Origin: Mesorhizobium sp. ZC-5
GTDB taxonomy: Bacteria; Pseudomonadota; Alphaproteobacteria; Rhizobiales; Rhizobiaceae
Direction of reading: 5' to 3'
NCBI RefSeq assembly: GCF_025753855.1
Contig: NZ_JAOWPT010000008.1
Location: forward strand, 169,589 to 233,588
DNA length: 64,000 nt
In this document: positions 16,669-25,865 of the stretch, in pieces
Numbering within the stretch: position 1 is the stretch's first letter
How the letters are laid out: each line of letters opens with the position of its first letter
Notes under the pieces: model-generated
What the model saw: only the letters and a program-made list of their open reading frames with translations
What the model was told of the DNA's origin: nothing
Database searches by the model: none
Made by a program: the position numbers and the translations under genes

Positions 16669-18348
16669 TTACGAGGCCTTGGCGGCGAGCTGCCGCGCCG
16701 CCTCTTCCTGCTTCAATTCGAGTTTGGACAGTTTGCCGACCGGCGTGCGCGGCAGGCTGGCGCGGATCTCCAGCGCCTTCGGCAGTTCATGCGGGCCGAC
16801 GCGGCCCTTGAGGAAGTCGCGCAGGGCTTCGAGCGTGAGCGTGGCTGCGCCGTTGCGCAGCTTGACAAAGGCTTTCGCGGCCTCGCCCCGGTAGCCGTCG
16901 GCGATGCCGATGACCAGCACCTCCTCGATGTCGGGATGCTCGTAGATCGCCTGCTCGATCAGTTGCGGATAGACGTTGTAGCCGCCGGAAATGATCAGGT
17001 CCTTCTTGCGGTCGACGATGGTGAAGAAGCCTTCGTCGTCCATGAAGCCGATGTCGCCGGTCAGGAAGCCGCCTTCGCTGAACGCCGCTCGCGTTTCGTC
17101 GGGCCGGTTGAGGTAAGCGGACATGACATTTCGGCCGAAGATGCGCAATTCGCCGATTTCGTTGGGGCCGAGAATCCGGCCGGGGTCGGCGAGCGCGACG
17201 ACGTCGACATAGATGCCGGGCAGGGGGACGCCGATGGTGCCGACCTTGTCGGGCCTGGCCTTGGGGATGTTGGTGCCGGCGGGCGCCGTCTCGGTCATGC
17301 CCCAGCCGCCGAGGATGTCGTGGCCCGTAGCCGCCTTCAGCTTGCGGGCGATCTCGACCGGCAGGGGCGCGCCGCCCGAGGCGCAGTAGCGCAGGCTGGA
17401 GAAATCGCGCTTCTCGAAGCCGGGAACGGACGAGACCGCGATCCACATGGTCGGCACGCCGGGGAAACTGGTGACGCCGCGCTCGATTTCACGAAGCGCC
17501 GCTTCCGCGTCGAAGCGGGTATGCATCACCAGTGTCTGGCCGTTGTTGAGGCCGCGCAGCAGGACCGTGGTCAGCGCGTAGATATGGAACAGCGGCAGCA
17601 CCAGGAGGATGCGGTCATTGGCCGGAATGGAGAGCCGCTGCGCGGTGAACCACAGATCGTAGCTGGAGACGGCGGCGGAAAGGTTGCGGTGCGACAGCAT
17701 GGCGGCTTTCGGCAGGCCGGTGGTTCCGCCGGTGTATTGCAGCAGCGCGAGGTCGTCGAGGCCGACGGGGGTGGACGATGTGGCGGGGCTGCCCTTACCT
17801 ATAAAATTGGACCAGAGCAGGATGCCGGCGCCTTGCGGCAGCAGGCCGGCGAGCGGCGAGGGACCGAAAGCTGCGTCGTCGCCGACGACGATGCGGTCGG
17901 CGGCGCCGGCGGCCAAGAGTTCCACGGCTTTCAGCGCCATGTCGCCGATATTGGTTGTGACGATGATACGCGCGCCGCTGTCGGCGAGCTTGTGGCGCAG
18001 TACGCGGTCCCCGTCGAGCGGCGACAGATGCACCACGGTGGCGCCGGCCTTCAGGGCGCCGAAGAAGGCGAACGGGTGGTAGAGCGTGTTGGGCAGGTAG
18101 AGCGCGACGCGCGCGCCGGGGCCGATGCCGGCGCGCTGGAACGCGGCGGCGGCCGCGTCCACCTGTCGCTTGAGGCCGTCATAGCTCACCGCCGCCTCGC
18201 GAAAGACGATCGCGTCCTTGGCGCCGAAGCGTTCGGCGGCACGGTCGATCAGCGACGGCACCGGCCACGCGTCGAGGCCGGTTTCGGGCGACAGGCCCGC
18301 AGGATAGGATTTCGCCCAGGGCCAGGGGCCCGGCGGCAACCTTGTCAC
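16669..18348 (-). CDS. pimA: Dicarboxylate/long-chain acid CoA ligase, GTG start
   Basis: The 559-residue AMP-forming acyl-CoA synthetase has the ATP/AMP motif [20 protein letters not shown] (about residues 205-225), [10 protein letters not shown] (about 345), the [20 protein letters not shown] hinge region and the C-terminal catalytic Lys in GKLSKLEL. It would activate pimelate or related fatty/dicarboxylic acids to CoA esters in the cytoplasm. The start is GTG at 18348, overlapping the pimF stop as GTGA, so translation is coupled. Sequence alone cannot say whether dicarboxylates or monocarboxylates are preferred; the operon favours dicarboxylates. Confidence 0.9.
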   Translation of the reverse strand: MTRLPPGPWPWAKSYPAGLSPETGLDAWPVPSLIDRAAERFGAKDAIVFREAAVSYDGLKRQVDAAAAAFQRAGIGPGARVALYLPNTLYHPFAFFGALKAGATVVHLSPLDGDRVLRHKLADSGARIIVTTNIGDMALKAVELLAAGAADRIVVGDDAAFGPSPLAGLLPQGAGILLWSNFIGKGSPATSSTPVGLDDLALLQYTGGTTGLPKAAMLSHRNLSAAVSSYDLWFTAQRLSIPANDRILLVLPLFHIYALTTVLLRGLNNGQTLVMHTRFDAEAALREIERGVTSFPGVPTMWIAVSSVPGFEKRDFSSLRYCASGGAPLPVEIARKLKAATGHDILGGWGMTETAPAGTNIPKARPDKVGTIGVPLPGIYVDVVALADPGRILGPNEIGELRIFGRNVMSAYLNRPDETRAAFSEGGFLTGDIGFMDDEGFFTIVDRKKDLIISGGYNVYPQLIEQAIYEHPDIEEVLVIGIADGYRGEAAKAFVKLRNGAATLTLEALRDFLKGRVGPHELPKALEIRASLPRTPVGKLSKLELKQEEAARQLAAKAS

Positions 18349-20432
18349 GCGGCCGCCTCCTTGGGGTCCGAGAAGGAGCCGCCGGACGCGGCGAGTTTCT
18401 TCAGGAGGGCCGACGGCTTGAAGATGTCCTTGCCGGTGCGGCCATGCCAGTATTCGAGACGTTCGACGATCTTGCCGATGCCTTCCAGTTCAGCAAAGAA
18501 CATCGGGCCGCCCTTGCCGATTGGGAAGCCGTAGCCGTTGGTCCAGACGATGTCGACGTCGGAAGCGCGCGCCGCAATGCCTTCCTCGAGGATCTTCGCG
18601 CCTTCGTTGATCATCGGGTAGAGCGTGCGCTCGGCGATCTCCTCGGCCGAGATGGTGCGGCGGTTGATGCCGCGCTCGCGCGCCTTGTCGTCGATCAGCT
18701 TTTCGACTTCGGGGTCGGGTGTCGGCGTGCGCGAACCGTTTTCATAAAGATAGAACCCCTTGCCGGTCTTCTGGCCGAAACGGCCCTGCTCGCAGAGCGG
18801 ATCGGCGATGATGGCGGTCTTGCCGAGTGATTTGCGGTTGCGCCAGCCGATGTCGAGGCCGGCGAGATCGTACATCTGGAACGGTCCCATCGGCCAGCCG
18901 AAATCAGCGAACACCTTGTCGACCTGGCTCGGCGTGGCGCCTTCGAGCAGCAGGCTTTCCGATTCCTCCGAACGCGAGGCAAGCATGCGGTTGCCGACGA
19001 AGCCGTGGCAGACGCCGACGACCACCGGGACCTTGCCGATCTTCTTGGCGAGGGAAAGCAGGGTGGCGAGAACGTCGGGCGCGGTCTTTTTGCCGCGCAC
19101 GATCTCCAGGAGTTTCATGACATTGGCCGGCGAGAAGAAATGCGTGCCGACGACATCCTGGGGGCGGCCGGTCGACGTGGCGATCTCGTCGACATCGAGG
19201 TAGGAAGTGTTGGTGGCGAGGATGGCGCCGGGTTTCGCCACCTTGTCGAGCTTGCCGAAGACCTCCTTCTTCACCGCCATCTCCTCGAACACCGCCTCGA
19301 TGACGATGTCGCAATCGGCAAGGTCGGCGTAGTCGGTCGAGCGTGTGAACAGCGCCATGCGCCTGGCCTTTGCTTCCTCGCTGAGCGAGCCGCGCGAGAC
19401 GGAAATGGCATAGTTCTTCTCGATGGTGGCAAGGCCCCGGTCGAGCGCCTCCGAGTTCATTTCCAGCAGGGTTACCGGGATGCCGCCATTGACGAACGAC
19501 ATGGCGATGCCGCCGCCCATGGTACCGGCGCCGATGACGCCGGCGCGGCGGATTTCGCGCGGCGCGACGTCCTTGCCGACGCCCGGCACTTTCGCGGCTT
19601 CGCGCTCGGCGAAGAACAGATGGCGCTGTGCCCGCGACTGGTCGCCGGAGACGAGCTTGACGAAATATTCGCGCTCCTTGGCCAGCGCTTCGTCGAAGGT
19701 GAGCGTGATGGCGTTGCGGACCGACTGTGCGCAGGCGACCGGGGCTTCCAGGCCACGCGCCTTCTTGGCGAGTTCGGCGGCGTCCTTGTCGAAGGCGGCG
19801 AGGTCGGCCTGTTCGACCTTGTCGCGACGGTCGCGCACGGCGGGGAATTTTTTGCCCTCGGCGGCCCTGGCACGCGCGAATTCGATCGCCGCGGCGACCA
19901 GTTCGCCGTCGGCGATCGCATCGACCAGGCCGCCGTCAAGTGCTTCCGCAACTCCGATCGGCGTGCCGGAAACGATGATCTTCAAGGCTTTCTGCGGGCC
20001 GAGCAGGTAGGGCAGGCGGATGGTGCCGCCGGCGCCGGGCAGGAGGCCGAGCTTGACTTCCGGCAGGCCGAGCCTGGCCGCCTTGTCGGCAACGCGGAAA
20101 TGGCAGCCAAGCGCCAGTTCGAGCCCGCCGCCGAGCGCGGTGCCGTGGATTGCCGCGACCGTCGGCTTCTCGATCTTCTCGAGCGTGGCGATGAGAGCGC
20201 GCAGGTCCGGCTGCTGCATCGGCTTGCCGAACTCGGTGATGTCGGCGCCGGCGACGAAGGTGCGGCCGGCGCAGGCGAGCACGATAGCCGCGACCGACGC
20301 ATCGTCACGCAATGCCTCGAACGCCTCCATCAGCGGTTCGCGCACATGGAAGCTCAACGCGTTGACCGGCGGGTTGTCGATGGTGATGACGGCGACATCG
20401 CCATTGCGGGTGGTGGTCACGGATTTCGTCAT
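18345..20432 (-). CDS. pimF: Enoyl-CoA hydratase / 3-hydroxyacyl-CoA dehydrogenase
   Basis: The 695-residue fusion protein has an N-terminal crotonase domain (residues about 1-190, with the oxyanion region IHGTALGGGLELALGCHFR and LPEVKLGLLPGAGGT). A 3-hydroxyacyl-CoA dehydrogenase half follows, with NAD-binding GVIGAGTMGGGIAMSFVNGG near residue 300, THFFSPANVMKLLEIV, and the catalytic His-containing VCHGFVGNRML. It performs hydration and NAD-dependent oxidation in dicarboxyl-CoA beta-oxidation. FadB/FadJ-type proteins look alike, but the A-B-C-D genes downstream support pimF. The pcaD-like gene ends 47 bases upstream. Confidence 0.9.
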   Translation of the reverse strand: MTKSVTTTRNGDVAVITIDNPPVNALSFHVREPLMEAFEALRDDASVAAIVLACAGRTFVAGADITEFGKPMQQPDLRALIATLEKIEKPTVAAIHGTALGGGLELALGCHFRVADKAARLGLPEVKLGLLPGAGGTIRLPYLLGPQKALKIIVSGTPIGVAEALDGGLVDAIADGELVAAAIEFARARAAEGKKFPAVRDRRDKVEQADLAAFDKDAAELAKKARGLEAPVACAQSVRNAITLTFDEALAKEREYFVKLVSGDQSRAQRHLFFAEREAAKVPGVGKDVAPREIRRAGVIGAGTMGGGIAMSFVNGGIPVTLLEMNSEALDRGLATIEKNYAISVSRGSLSEEAKARRMALFTRSTDYADLADCDIVIEAVFEEMAVKKEVFGKLDKVAKPGAILATNTSYLDVDEIATSTGRPQDVVGTHFFSPANVMKLLEIVRGKKTAPDVLATLLSLAKKIGKVPVVVGVCHGFVGNRMLASRSEESESLLLEGATPSQVDKVFADFGWPMGPFQMYDLAGLDIGWRNRKSLGKTAIIADPLCEQGRFGQKTGKGFYLYENGSRTPTPDPEVEKLIDDKARERGINRRTISAEEIAERTLYPMINEGAKILEEGIAARASDVDIVWTNGYGFPIGKGGPMFFAELEGIGKIVERLEYWHGRTGKDIFKPSALLKKLAASGGSFSDPKEAAA

Positions 20433-20479
20433 GGCAACTCCTTCAGGCGTCGTGTGTTCCCACCGACCGCCTGTTCAAT

Positions 20480-21274
20480 TCAAACGTATCTAGCGCTTTT
20501 GAGGAACGCGGCCATCAGATCGGCGACCGCGGCGGGCTGTTCGACGCACGGTATATGCCCGGCGTCGGCGATGATGCGGAATTCGGCGCCGGAGATCAGG
20601 TCGGCCGCCGAGCGGACGAGGTCGGGCGGCGTCGAGCCGTCCTGGTCGCCGACGATGCAGAGGACCGGGATCTTCAGCGCGCGGGTGGATTCGGTGAGAT
20701 CGGCACCGCGCAGCGCCGCGCAGGTGCCGGCATAACCTTCGACCGGCGAGCGGACGAGCATGTTCCGGTAGCCGATGTAGTCCGCATTGTCGGGCGAACG
20801 GTAGGCGGGGGTGAACCAGCGCTGCAGGATGCCGTCGGAAATGGCTTCGATGCCGTTTTCCAGCACCGCATTGATGCGCGCGTTCCAGAACTCCTCGGTG
20901 CCAATTCTGTGCGCGGTGTCGCAAAGCACGAGTGCCGCGACCAGATCGGGCCGCAGCGCGGCCAGGCCCTGGGCGATCATGCCGCCGACGGAAAGCCCGA
21001 CAACGGCCGCCTTCTCGATACCGTGATGGTCGAGCAGCGCGGCGAGATCATTGACGTGATCGGCCATCCCGTACGGCGCCGGCGTCGCTTCGGAAAGTCC
21101 GTGGCCGCGCTTGTCGTATAAAAGCACGCGATAGCGGTCGCCGAGACGGGCGACGACATCGTTCCAGATGCGGAAATCGGTGCCGAGCGAATTGGCGAAC
21201 ACCAGCACCGGCCTCTCGGCCACGCCGCGAAGTTCGTGATGCAGGACAACGCCGTTTACGCGTGAAAACGCCAA
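20480..21274 (-). CDS. Alpha/beta hydrolase, 3-oxoadipate enol-lactonase-like
   Basis: The 264-residue alpha/beta hydrolase closely resembles PcaD enol-lactonases. The nucleophile elbow is GLSVGG (Ser95), the acid is in IVGDQDGSTPP (about residue 215), and the His is in DAGHIPCVEQP (about 243). An HG-like oxyanion segment is FANSLGTDFRIW. PcaD opens 3-oxoadipate enol-lactone to 3-oxoadipate, itself a dicarboxylate, so placement as first gene before pimFABCD is chemically sensible. No other pca gene is present, so the true substrate may be another lactone or ester. A perfect 8-bp-arm palindrome lies 20 bases upstream of its start. Confidence 0.8.
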   Translation of the reverse strand: MAFSRVNGVVLHHELRGVAERPVLVFANSLGTDFRIWNDVVARLGDRYRVLLYDKRGHGLSEATPAPYGMADHVNDLAALLDHHGIEKAAVVGLSVGGMIAQGLAALRPDLVAALVLCDTAHRIGTEEFWNARINAVLENGIEAISDGILQRWFTPAYRSPDNADYIGYRNMLVRSPVEGYAGTCAALRGADLTESTRALKIPVLCIVGDQDGSTPPDLVRSAADLISGAEFRIIADAGHIPCVEQPAAVADLMAAFLKSARYV

Positions 21275-21294
21275 TCCGAACCTCCCTTCAGAGA

Positions 21295-21314
21295 AACATA
21301 CTACCGAGTATGTT
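21295..21314. promoter_or_regulatory. Candidate operator of the pcaD-pimFABCD operon
   Basis: AACATACT-ACCG-AGTATGTT is a perfect inverted repeat with 8-base arms and a 4-base spacer, 20 bases upstream of the first gene. The size and symmetry suit a TetR- or MarR-family repressor controlling the operon. No regulator gene is adjacent. Confidence 0.6.
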
Positions 21315-21437
21315 GCAAAGCGGAAGCGGGGTCAATCGGGTTGGGAGGGTTTTCGCGCGGTGGCAGGTTCGGAGATGGAGTCGCTTCACCTGATTGCTGG
21401 GGGACCGAGCGGCAGGTTGGCAATCGGATATGGAAGA

Positions 21438-21551
21438 ACCCCCACCCCTAACCCCTCCCCCTCAAGGGGGAGGGGAACTTTTGATACCGCTGCGTCAGAC
21501 AGCAGCGAGTTCGTCCCATCCCCCTTGAGGGGAGGGGTTAAGGGTGGGGGT
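21438..21551. repeat. Palindromic repeat (CCCCACCCCTAACCCCTCC family)
   Basis: Inverted ends ACCCCCACCCCTAACCCCTC / GAGGGGTTAAGGGTGGGGGT enclose hairpins CCCCTCAAGGGGGAGGGG and CCCCCTTGAGGGGAGGGG. A related copy is at 35920-36025. With the operator at 21295 this accounts for the recognisable content of the 342-base gap 21275-21616; no gene is supported there. Confidence 0.8.
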
Positions 21552-21616
21552 ATGCAGCAGAAATCCCTTAGCGTCTCCGGAAGCGGTAGCCCCAGGCAGA
21601 ACCGGTCCGGAATCGC

Positions 21617-22816
21617 TTAATGCGTTTCGCCGGAACCGCCGACGGCGACGATGTTGAACGGCTTGCCGTCTACCGGGATGTCGCGGGCCTTGGCGAAGCT
21701 TGCCGCGTCGACGACGTGGATCGTGCTCTTCAGCGGGTCGGTGACGAAGATGGAGTCGCCGCCAACCGCGATGCGCGGGCGCGGATCGCTCCAGTGGCCG
21801 TCCATGCTGTAGGGCTCCGTCAGGGAAAGCGATTGCGCGATCGTGCCCGCAAGCACGTCGACCTGGTGCAGCCTGCCGTCTTCGGTGAAGACATAGGCGA
21901 ATTTCGGCCGCACCGGATCGACGGCGAAATGCACGCGGCGTGCCGGCAGTTCGATCAGGCGAAAGGCGTCTTCCGCTTCGGGATCGATCAGTACGACGGC
22001 GCTCGGGCCGAAATTGCCGAGGAAATATTGCAGGCCGCGTCCACCGGCGAGCGTGGTCGATTTGCCTTCCGGCAGGCTGTCCGGATAGGCGAGGAAATCG
22101 ATCCGGGGGCTATTCTTGTCTGACTTGGCGATCAGCAGTCCCTTGGCGCAGGCAATTGCGGTGATGTTGCCGGAGGTGGCTTCACCGTGCAGGTCCGGAC
22201 ATTCATGCAGGTCGCCGACCCTGGCGCCGGAACTGTCGAGCACGTTGATGCCGACCGGCAGCTCTTCCACCGGCTTTTCGGGGTGCGGCTCGGTCATCAG
22301 CGTGTGGCTGCCGAAGGCGATGGCGACGCCGTGATGCGGCGAAGCGGTCCTGATTTCCCGCGCGGAAGGCCGGCCGTCCAGCACGGCTTTTTCCGAGACG
22401 ATGCGGGCGATGCCTTCGTCGTCGAAGAACAGCGCGATCTCGCCGTGATGATCGACGAAATGCACCGGCTTCTTGCCCGTGACATCGGCGTCGAGCAGTT
22501 TCGGCGCTTCCACCTCGATGTCGCCGTGGTCGCCGTGATCGTCGACCGAAATGCCGGTGGAGATCGCCGAGACGACATTGCCGTCGCGCTGCACGGCGAA
22601 GACCGTCCGGCCGCTGTCGCTGGTGTAGAGACCGGCCGGGCTCTTCAGGTCGAAGCTGCCGAGCTTTTCGCCGGTCGCGGCGTCCATGGCGCTGACGACC
22701 GGCGCTGCATGGTCGGAGACGAACAGCCGCCGTGCGGATCTTTCGTCGGCGCGTGAGGGGGATGCGGCACAGGCGATGACAAGCGCGAGCGCCGGAGCGG
22801 TTCTGGATAGAAGCAT
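21617..22816 (-). CDS. aztD: Zinc metallochaperone AztD
   Basis: The 399-residue periplasmic protein has a signal peptide (about residues 1-24, MLLSRTAPALALVIACAASP, cleaved near SRA-DE) and a beta-propeller-like repeat body with motifs such as RRLFVSDHAAPVVSAMDAAT. His/Asp-rich segments (VDDHGDHGDIEVEAP, FVDHHGEIALFFDDEG, ASPHHGVAIAFGSH) suit metal binding. AztD delivers zinc to the AztC binding protein. The ATG at 22816 follows GGAGAAAA; a longer frame extends into a repeat element and is not the start. It lies about 300 bases after aztC on the same strand and has its own upstream zinc-box-like site, so it may be expressed separately. Confidence 0.9.
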   Translation of the reverse strand: MLLSRTAPALALVIACAASPSRADERSARRLFVSDHAAPVVSAMDAATGEKLGSFDLKSPAGLYTSDSGRTVFAVQRDGNVVSAISTGISVDDHGDHGDIEVEAPKLLDADVTGKKPVHFVDHHGEIALFFDDEGIARIVSEKAVLDGRPSAREIRTASPHHGVAIAFGSHTLMTEPHPEKPVEELPVGINVLDSSGARVGDLHECPDLHGEATSGNITAIACAKGLLIAKSDKNSPRIDFLAYPDSLPEGKSTTLAGGRGLQYFLGNFGPSAVVLIDPEAEDAFRLIELPARRVHFAVDPVRPKFAYVFTEDGRLHQVDVLAGTIAQSLSLTEPYSMDGHWSDPRPRIAVGGDSIFVTDPLKSTIHVVDAASFAKARDIPVDGKPFNIVAVGGSGETH

Positions 22817-22829
22817 GTTTTTCTCCTTT

Positions 22830-22842
22830 GTAATGTTATTAC
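22830..22842. promoter_or_regulatory. Candidate Zur box upstream of aztD
   Basis: GTAATGTTATTAC lies 14 bases before the aztD start. Nearly the same 13-mer occurs twice between divergent aztA and zur. An AT-rich dyad repeated at zinc-uptake promoters in otherwise GC-rich DNA is typical of Zur operators. It supports separate zinc control of aztD. Confidence 0.7.
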
Positions 22843-22907
22843 GTAACAAGTAGTGAGTAAAGAAAAGGCGGAGTCCGGCGCCGTTCCCTGAGGGCAATTG
22901 CCTATGT

Positions 22908-23052
22908 CCCCTCTCCGCCTCGCTGCGCTCGGCACCTCTCCCCCATTTCAGGGGGGCGAGGAACCGCTGCCGAGATGTCGACGCCACTCCAGCCTTGGTT
23001 CCTCGCCCCCTCAAAGCGGGCGAGAGGTGTTTGCGAAGCAAACCGGAGAGGA
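22908..23052. repeat. Palindromic element between aztC and aztD
   Basis: This copy is related to 12330-12522: outer arms CCCCTCTCCGCCTCGCTGCG and, inverted, TTGCGAAGCAAACCGGAGAGG; inner arms CACCTCTCCCC and GGGCGAGAGGTG, each next to GGCGAGGAACC-type sequence. It fills much of the 297-base gap between aztD and aztC and may separate the two transcripts. Confidence 0.75.
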
Positions 23053-23113
23053 GCTATTTCAAGTGCGATTGAACGGGATTTCCGCCGTTTCGCCCCTTCC
23101 CCAGGGCTCGCGC

Positions 23114-24055
23114 CTAGCTGCCGAGGATGGCGCCGCGGATCGTTGCGATGTTGCTGCGCATCATGTCGATATAGGTCGACGCCGGGCCGCTTTCGTCCGA
23201 GAGAGCGTCGGAGAACAGGGTGCCGCCGACCTTGAGACCGGTCTCGGCGGCGATCTGCTCGACGAGGCGCGGATTGGTGACGTTCTCGACGAAGATCGCC
23301 GAGGCCTTGTCGTCCCTGACCTGCCGGATCAGCGCGGCGACGTCGGCGGCCGACGCTTCCGCCTCGGTGGAAATGCCTTCCGGCGCCAGGAAGGCGACGC
23401 CGTACTGGTGGGCGAAATAGCCGAAGGCGTCATGCGAGGTGATGATGGTGCGCTTGTCGGCCGGGATCGACGCGACCGCCGCCTTGACCTCCTCGTCCAG
23501 CGCCTTGAGCTTTGCCGTGTAGGCCATGGCGTTGGCCTGATAGGTCTGGCAGCCGCCGGCATCGGCGGCGCAGAAGGCATCGGCGATGTTCTTCACATAG
23601 ATCTCGGCGTTGGGGACCGACTGGAAGGCATGGGGGTCGATGTCGCCATGGTGATGGTGGGCCTCTTCGGAGGCCTCTTCCTCGCCCTCGTGATGTTCCT
23701 CCTGCATCTTGATCGTCTCGACGCCTTTCGCCAGCTCGACGATGGAAGCCTTGGTGGCGCTGGCGTCGACCAGGCGCTGCAGGAAGCCCTCGAACTGCAG
23801 GCCGTTGACCAGCACGACATCGGCGCCGGCCATGGCGACAGCGTCGGCGGGCTTCGGCTCGTAGACATGCGCGTCGCCGTCGGGGCCGACCAGCGTGGTG
23901 AGTTCGATGCGGTCGCCGCCGACATTTTGGGCGAAGTCGCCGATGATCGAGAAGCTGGCGACGACTTTGAGCTCGGCGGCCGAGGCGGGGAGGGCTGTAG
24001 CGGACATCAAGGTTGCGGCACCGAGTAATGCGGCGATGCGGAATTTCCTGTTCAT
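23114..24055 (-). CDS. aztC: Zinc ABC transporter substrate-binding protein AztC
   Basis: The 313-residue cluster A-I (ZnuA-like) periplasmic protein has a signal peptide (about residues 1-27, ending ALPASAA). First zinc ligand His lies in GDAHVYEPKP (about 62), followed by a flexible His/Glu-rich loop including EEHHEGEEEASEEAHHHHGD (about 116-137). Further ligands fall in IDPHAFQSVPNAE, TSHDAFGYFAHQYG and a C-terminal Asp/Glu region. It captures zinc, probably received from AztD. The ATG at 24055 has AGGAG nine bases upstream; a TTG at 24061 is less likely. aztB lies 25 bases upstream. Confidence 0.93.
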   Translation of the reverse strand: MNRKFRIAALLGAATLMSATALPASAAELKVVASFSIIGDFAQNVGGDRIELTTLVGPDGDAHVYEPKPADAVAMAGADVVLVNGLQFEGFLQRLVDASATKASIVELAKGVETIKMQEEHHEGEEEASEEAHHHHGDIDPHAFQSVPNAEIYVKNIADAFCAADAGGCQTYQANAMAYTAKLKALDEEVKAAVASIPADKRTIITSHDAFGYFAHQYGVAFLAPEGISTEAEASAADVAALIRQVRDDKASAIFVENVTNPRLVEQIAAETGLKVGGTLFSDALSDESGPASTYIDMMRSNIATIRGAILGS

Positions 24056-24080
24056 GGACAAAATCTCCTGGCTGGAAAAA

Positions 24081-24947
24081 TCAGGCGGTGCGGTGCCGGT
24101 GATGGCGCACGCGCGAACTGAGGATGCCGCGGGTGCCGGCGACGATGGAAGCGAGGTAGACGGCGCCCGCCGACAGGATGATGGCGGGTCCGGATGGCAG
24201 CGAGAAATGGTAGGAGAGAAGCAGACCGGCGACGCAGGAGACGGCGCCGATGACGACCGCCAGCGCGATCATCGGTTCGAGCCGCACCGTCCAGAAGCGC
24301 GCGGCGGCGGCCGGCAGCATCATCAGCCCGACGGAAAGCAGCGTTCCCAGCGCCTGGAAGCCGCCGACCAGATTGAGCACGACCAGCGCCAGGAAGATGA
24401 AATGCACCGGCGTGCCGAAACGGCTGACCGAGCGCAGGAACAGCGGGTCGAGGCATTCGGCGACCAGCGCGCGCCAGAAGATCGCCAGCGTGACCAGCGT
24501 TATCGCGGCAATGACGCCGATCAGGGTGAGCGCGGCATCGTTCAGCGCCAGCACGGTGCCGAACAGAACGTGCATCAGGTCGACGCTGGAGCCGCGTATC
24601 GACACCATCAGGACGCCGAGCGCCAGCGAGATCAGGTAGAAGGCGGCCATCGAGGCGTCTTCCTTCTGGATGGTGAAGCGGGAGACCGCGCCCGCGCCGA
24701 GCGCCACCACGACGCCGGCGATAAGGCCGCCGATGGTCATCGGCACGATGTTGAGGCCGAACAGCAGGAAGCCGGTCGCCGCTCCCGGCAGGATGGCGTG
24801 CGCCATCGCGTCGCCGGTGAGGCTCATGCGGCGCAGCATCAGGAAGACGCCGACCGGGCAGGAACTCAGCGCCAACGCCAGCGAGCCGTAGAGCGCGCTG
24901 CGCATGAAGGCGAAATCGGCGAACGGGGCGATCAGGAAATCATACAT
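24081..24947 (-). CDS. aztB: Zinc ABC transporter permease AztB
   Basis: The 288-residue inner-membrane permease of the ABC-3 (ZnuB) type has about eight hydrophobic helices. The conserved start includes FMRSALYGSLALALSSCPVG, then MRRMSLTGDAMAHAILPGAA, the signature of the family. It forms the channel of the AztABC importer. It follows aztA after three bases and precedes aztC. Confidence 0.92.
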   Translation of the reverse strand: MYDFLIAPFADFAFMRSALYGSLALALSSCPVGVFLMLRRMSLTGDAMAHAILPGAATGFLLFGLNIVPMTIGGLIAGVVVALGAGAVSRFTIQKEDASMAAFYLISLALGVLMVSIRGSSVDLMHVLFGTVLALNDAALTLIGVIAAITLVTLAIFWRALVAECLDPLFLRSVSRFGTPVHFIFLALVVLNLVGGFQALGTLLSVGLMMLPAAAARFWTVRLEPMIALAVVIGAVSCVAGLLLSYHFSLPSGPAIILSAGAVYLASIVAGTRGILSSRVRHHRHRTA

Positions 24948-24950
24948 GGT

Positions 24951-25811
24951 TCAGGCCTTGCCGCTGCCGGTGTGGAGATGCTCGGCGGGGCCGTCGTGAT
25001 GGTGATGGTCGTGATGGGAATGATCGTGGCCGTCATGGGCGTGGTCATGACTATGCGCATGCGCGTGATCGCCGGTCTCGGGCGCGTCGCACCATGGCGC
25101 GTCGTCGCTCCATGCCTCGTTGAAGCGGCGTGCCTTGAGCAGGTTTTCCGGGAGCAAGGTTTCCCGGGTCTCGCCCCACGCGACGGGATGGCGCGCCAGA
25201 AGCAGGGTTTCGGGGAAATGCGCCCGCACCAGGTCGAGGTCGTGGACGACGACCATCACCGTGCGGCTCTCGCCGTGCCAGCGTTTGATCAGCTCGATCA
25301 GGTCGCCGACGGTCTTGGCGTCGACCGCGTTGAACGGCTCGTCGAGCAGGATCAGGTCGGCGTCCTGCACCAGGACGCGGGCAAACAGGGCGCGCTGCAA
25401 CTGGCCGCCGGACAGCGTGTCGATGGGGCGGGCTTCGAAGCCTTCCATACCGACCGCCATCAGCGCTTTCGACACGCTGGCGCGGTCCTCGGCGGTGAAG
25501 CGGCCGAGCAGGCCGCGCTTCGGCCACAGGCCTAGCGAGACGAGATCGACCACGCGGGCGGGAAAGCTGCGGTCGATCTCGGATTGCTGCGGCAGGTAGG
25601 CGACGCGCGCGCCGTTGCGGCGCAGGACCTCGCCGGACATCGGCTCGAGCACGCCGACGATGCCCTTCATCAGCGTCGACTTGCCGGAGCCGTTGGGACC
25701 GACGATGGCCGTCAGCGAACCACGCGCGACGGTGCCGTCGAGGTGGTGCACCGCCGGGTGGCTGTAATAGCCGAGCGTCAGGTCGCGGAAGGTCAGGCTG
25801 GCTTCGGTCAT
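24951..25811 (-). CDS. aztA: Zinc ABC transporter ATPase AztA with His-rich tail
   Basis: The 286-residue ABC ATPase has Walker A GPNGSGKS (residues 38-45), a Q-loop in YLPQQSEID, signature LSGGQLQR, Walker B LILLDEPF and the H-loop Asp-His in VVVHDLD. The last 45 or so residues are extremely His/Asp-rich, with runs such as HAHSHDHAHDGHDHSHHDHH, a likely cytoplasmic zinc buffer or sensor. It powers zinc import by AztBC. It is the first gene of aztABC and divergent from zur, with two matching zinc-box-like sites in the shared gap. Confidence 0.94.
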   Translation of the reverse strand: MTEASLTFRDLTLGYYSHPAVHHLDGTVARGSLTAIVGPNGSGKSTLMKGIVGVLEPMSGEVLRRNGARVAYLPQQSEIDRSFPARVVDLVSLGLWPKRGLLGRFTAEDRASVSKALMAVGMEGFEARPIDTLSGGQLQRALFARVLVQDADLILLDEPFNAVDAKTVGDLIELIKRWHGESRTVMVVVHDLDLVRAHFPETLLLARHPVAWGETRETLLPENLLKARRFNEAWSDDAPWCDAPETGDHAHAHSHDHAHDGHDHSHHDHHHHDGPAEHLHTGSGKA

Positions 25812-25865
25812 GCGGCGTCCGGTAGATTTCGGGACGCAATGTCGCGCCCGGCTGGAACTGGATAT

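Noticed and set aside
15563-20735. Very long open frames on the plus strand opposite pimB, pimA and pimF (443, 581 and 576 codons)
   Set aside because: They lie antisense to well-supported enzymes with intact motifs, are composed of biased residues typical of GC-rich shadow frames and match no family.
21617-23041. Longer start of aztD at 23041
   Set aside because: The extra 75 residues are encoded by the palindromic repeat and would bury the signal peptide; ATG 22816 has a ribosome-binding site and a proper signal peptide.
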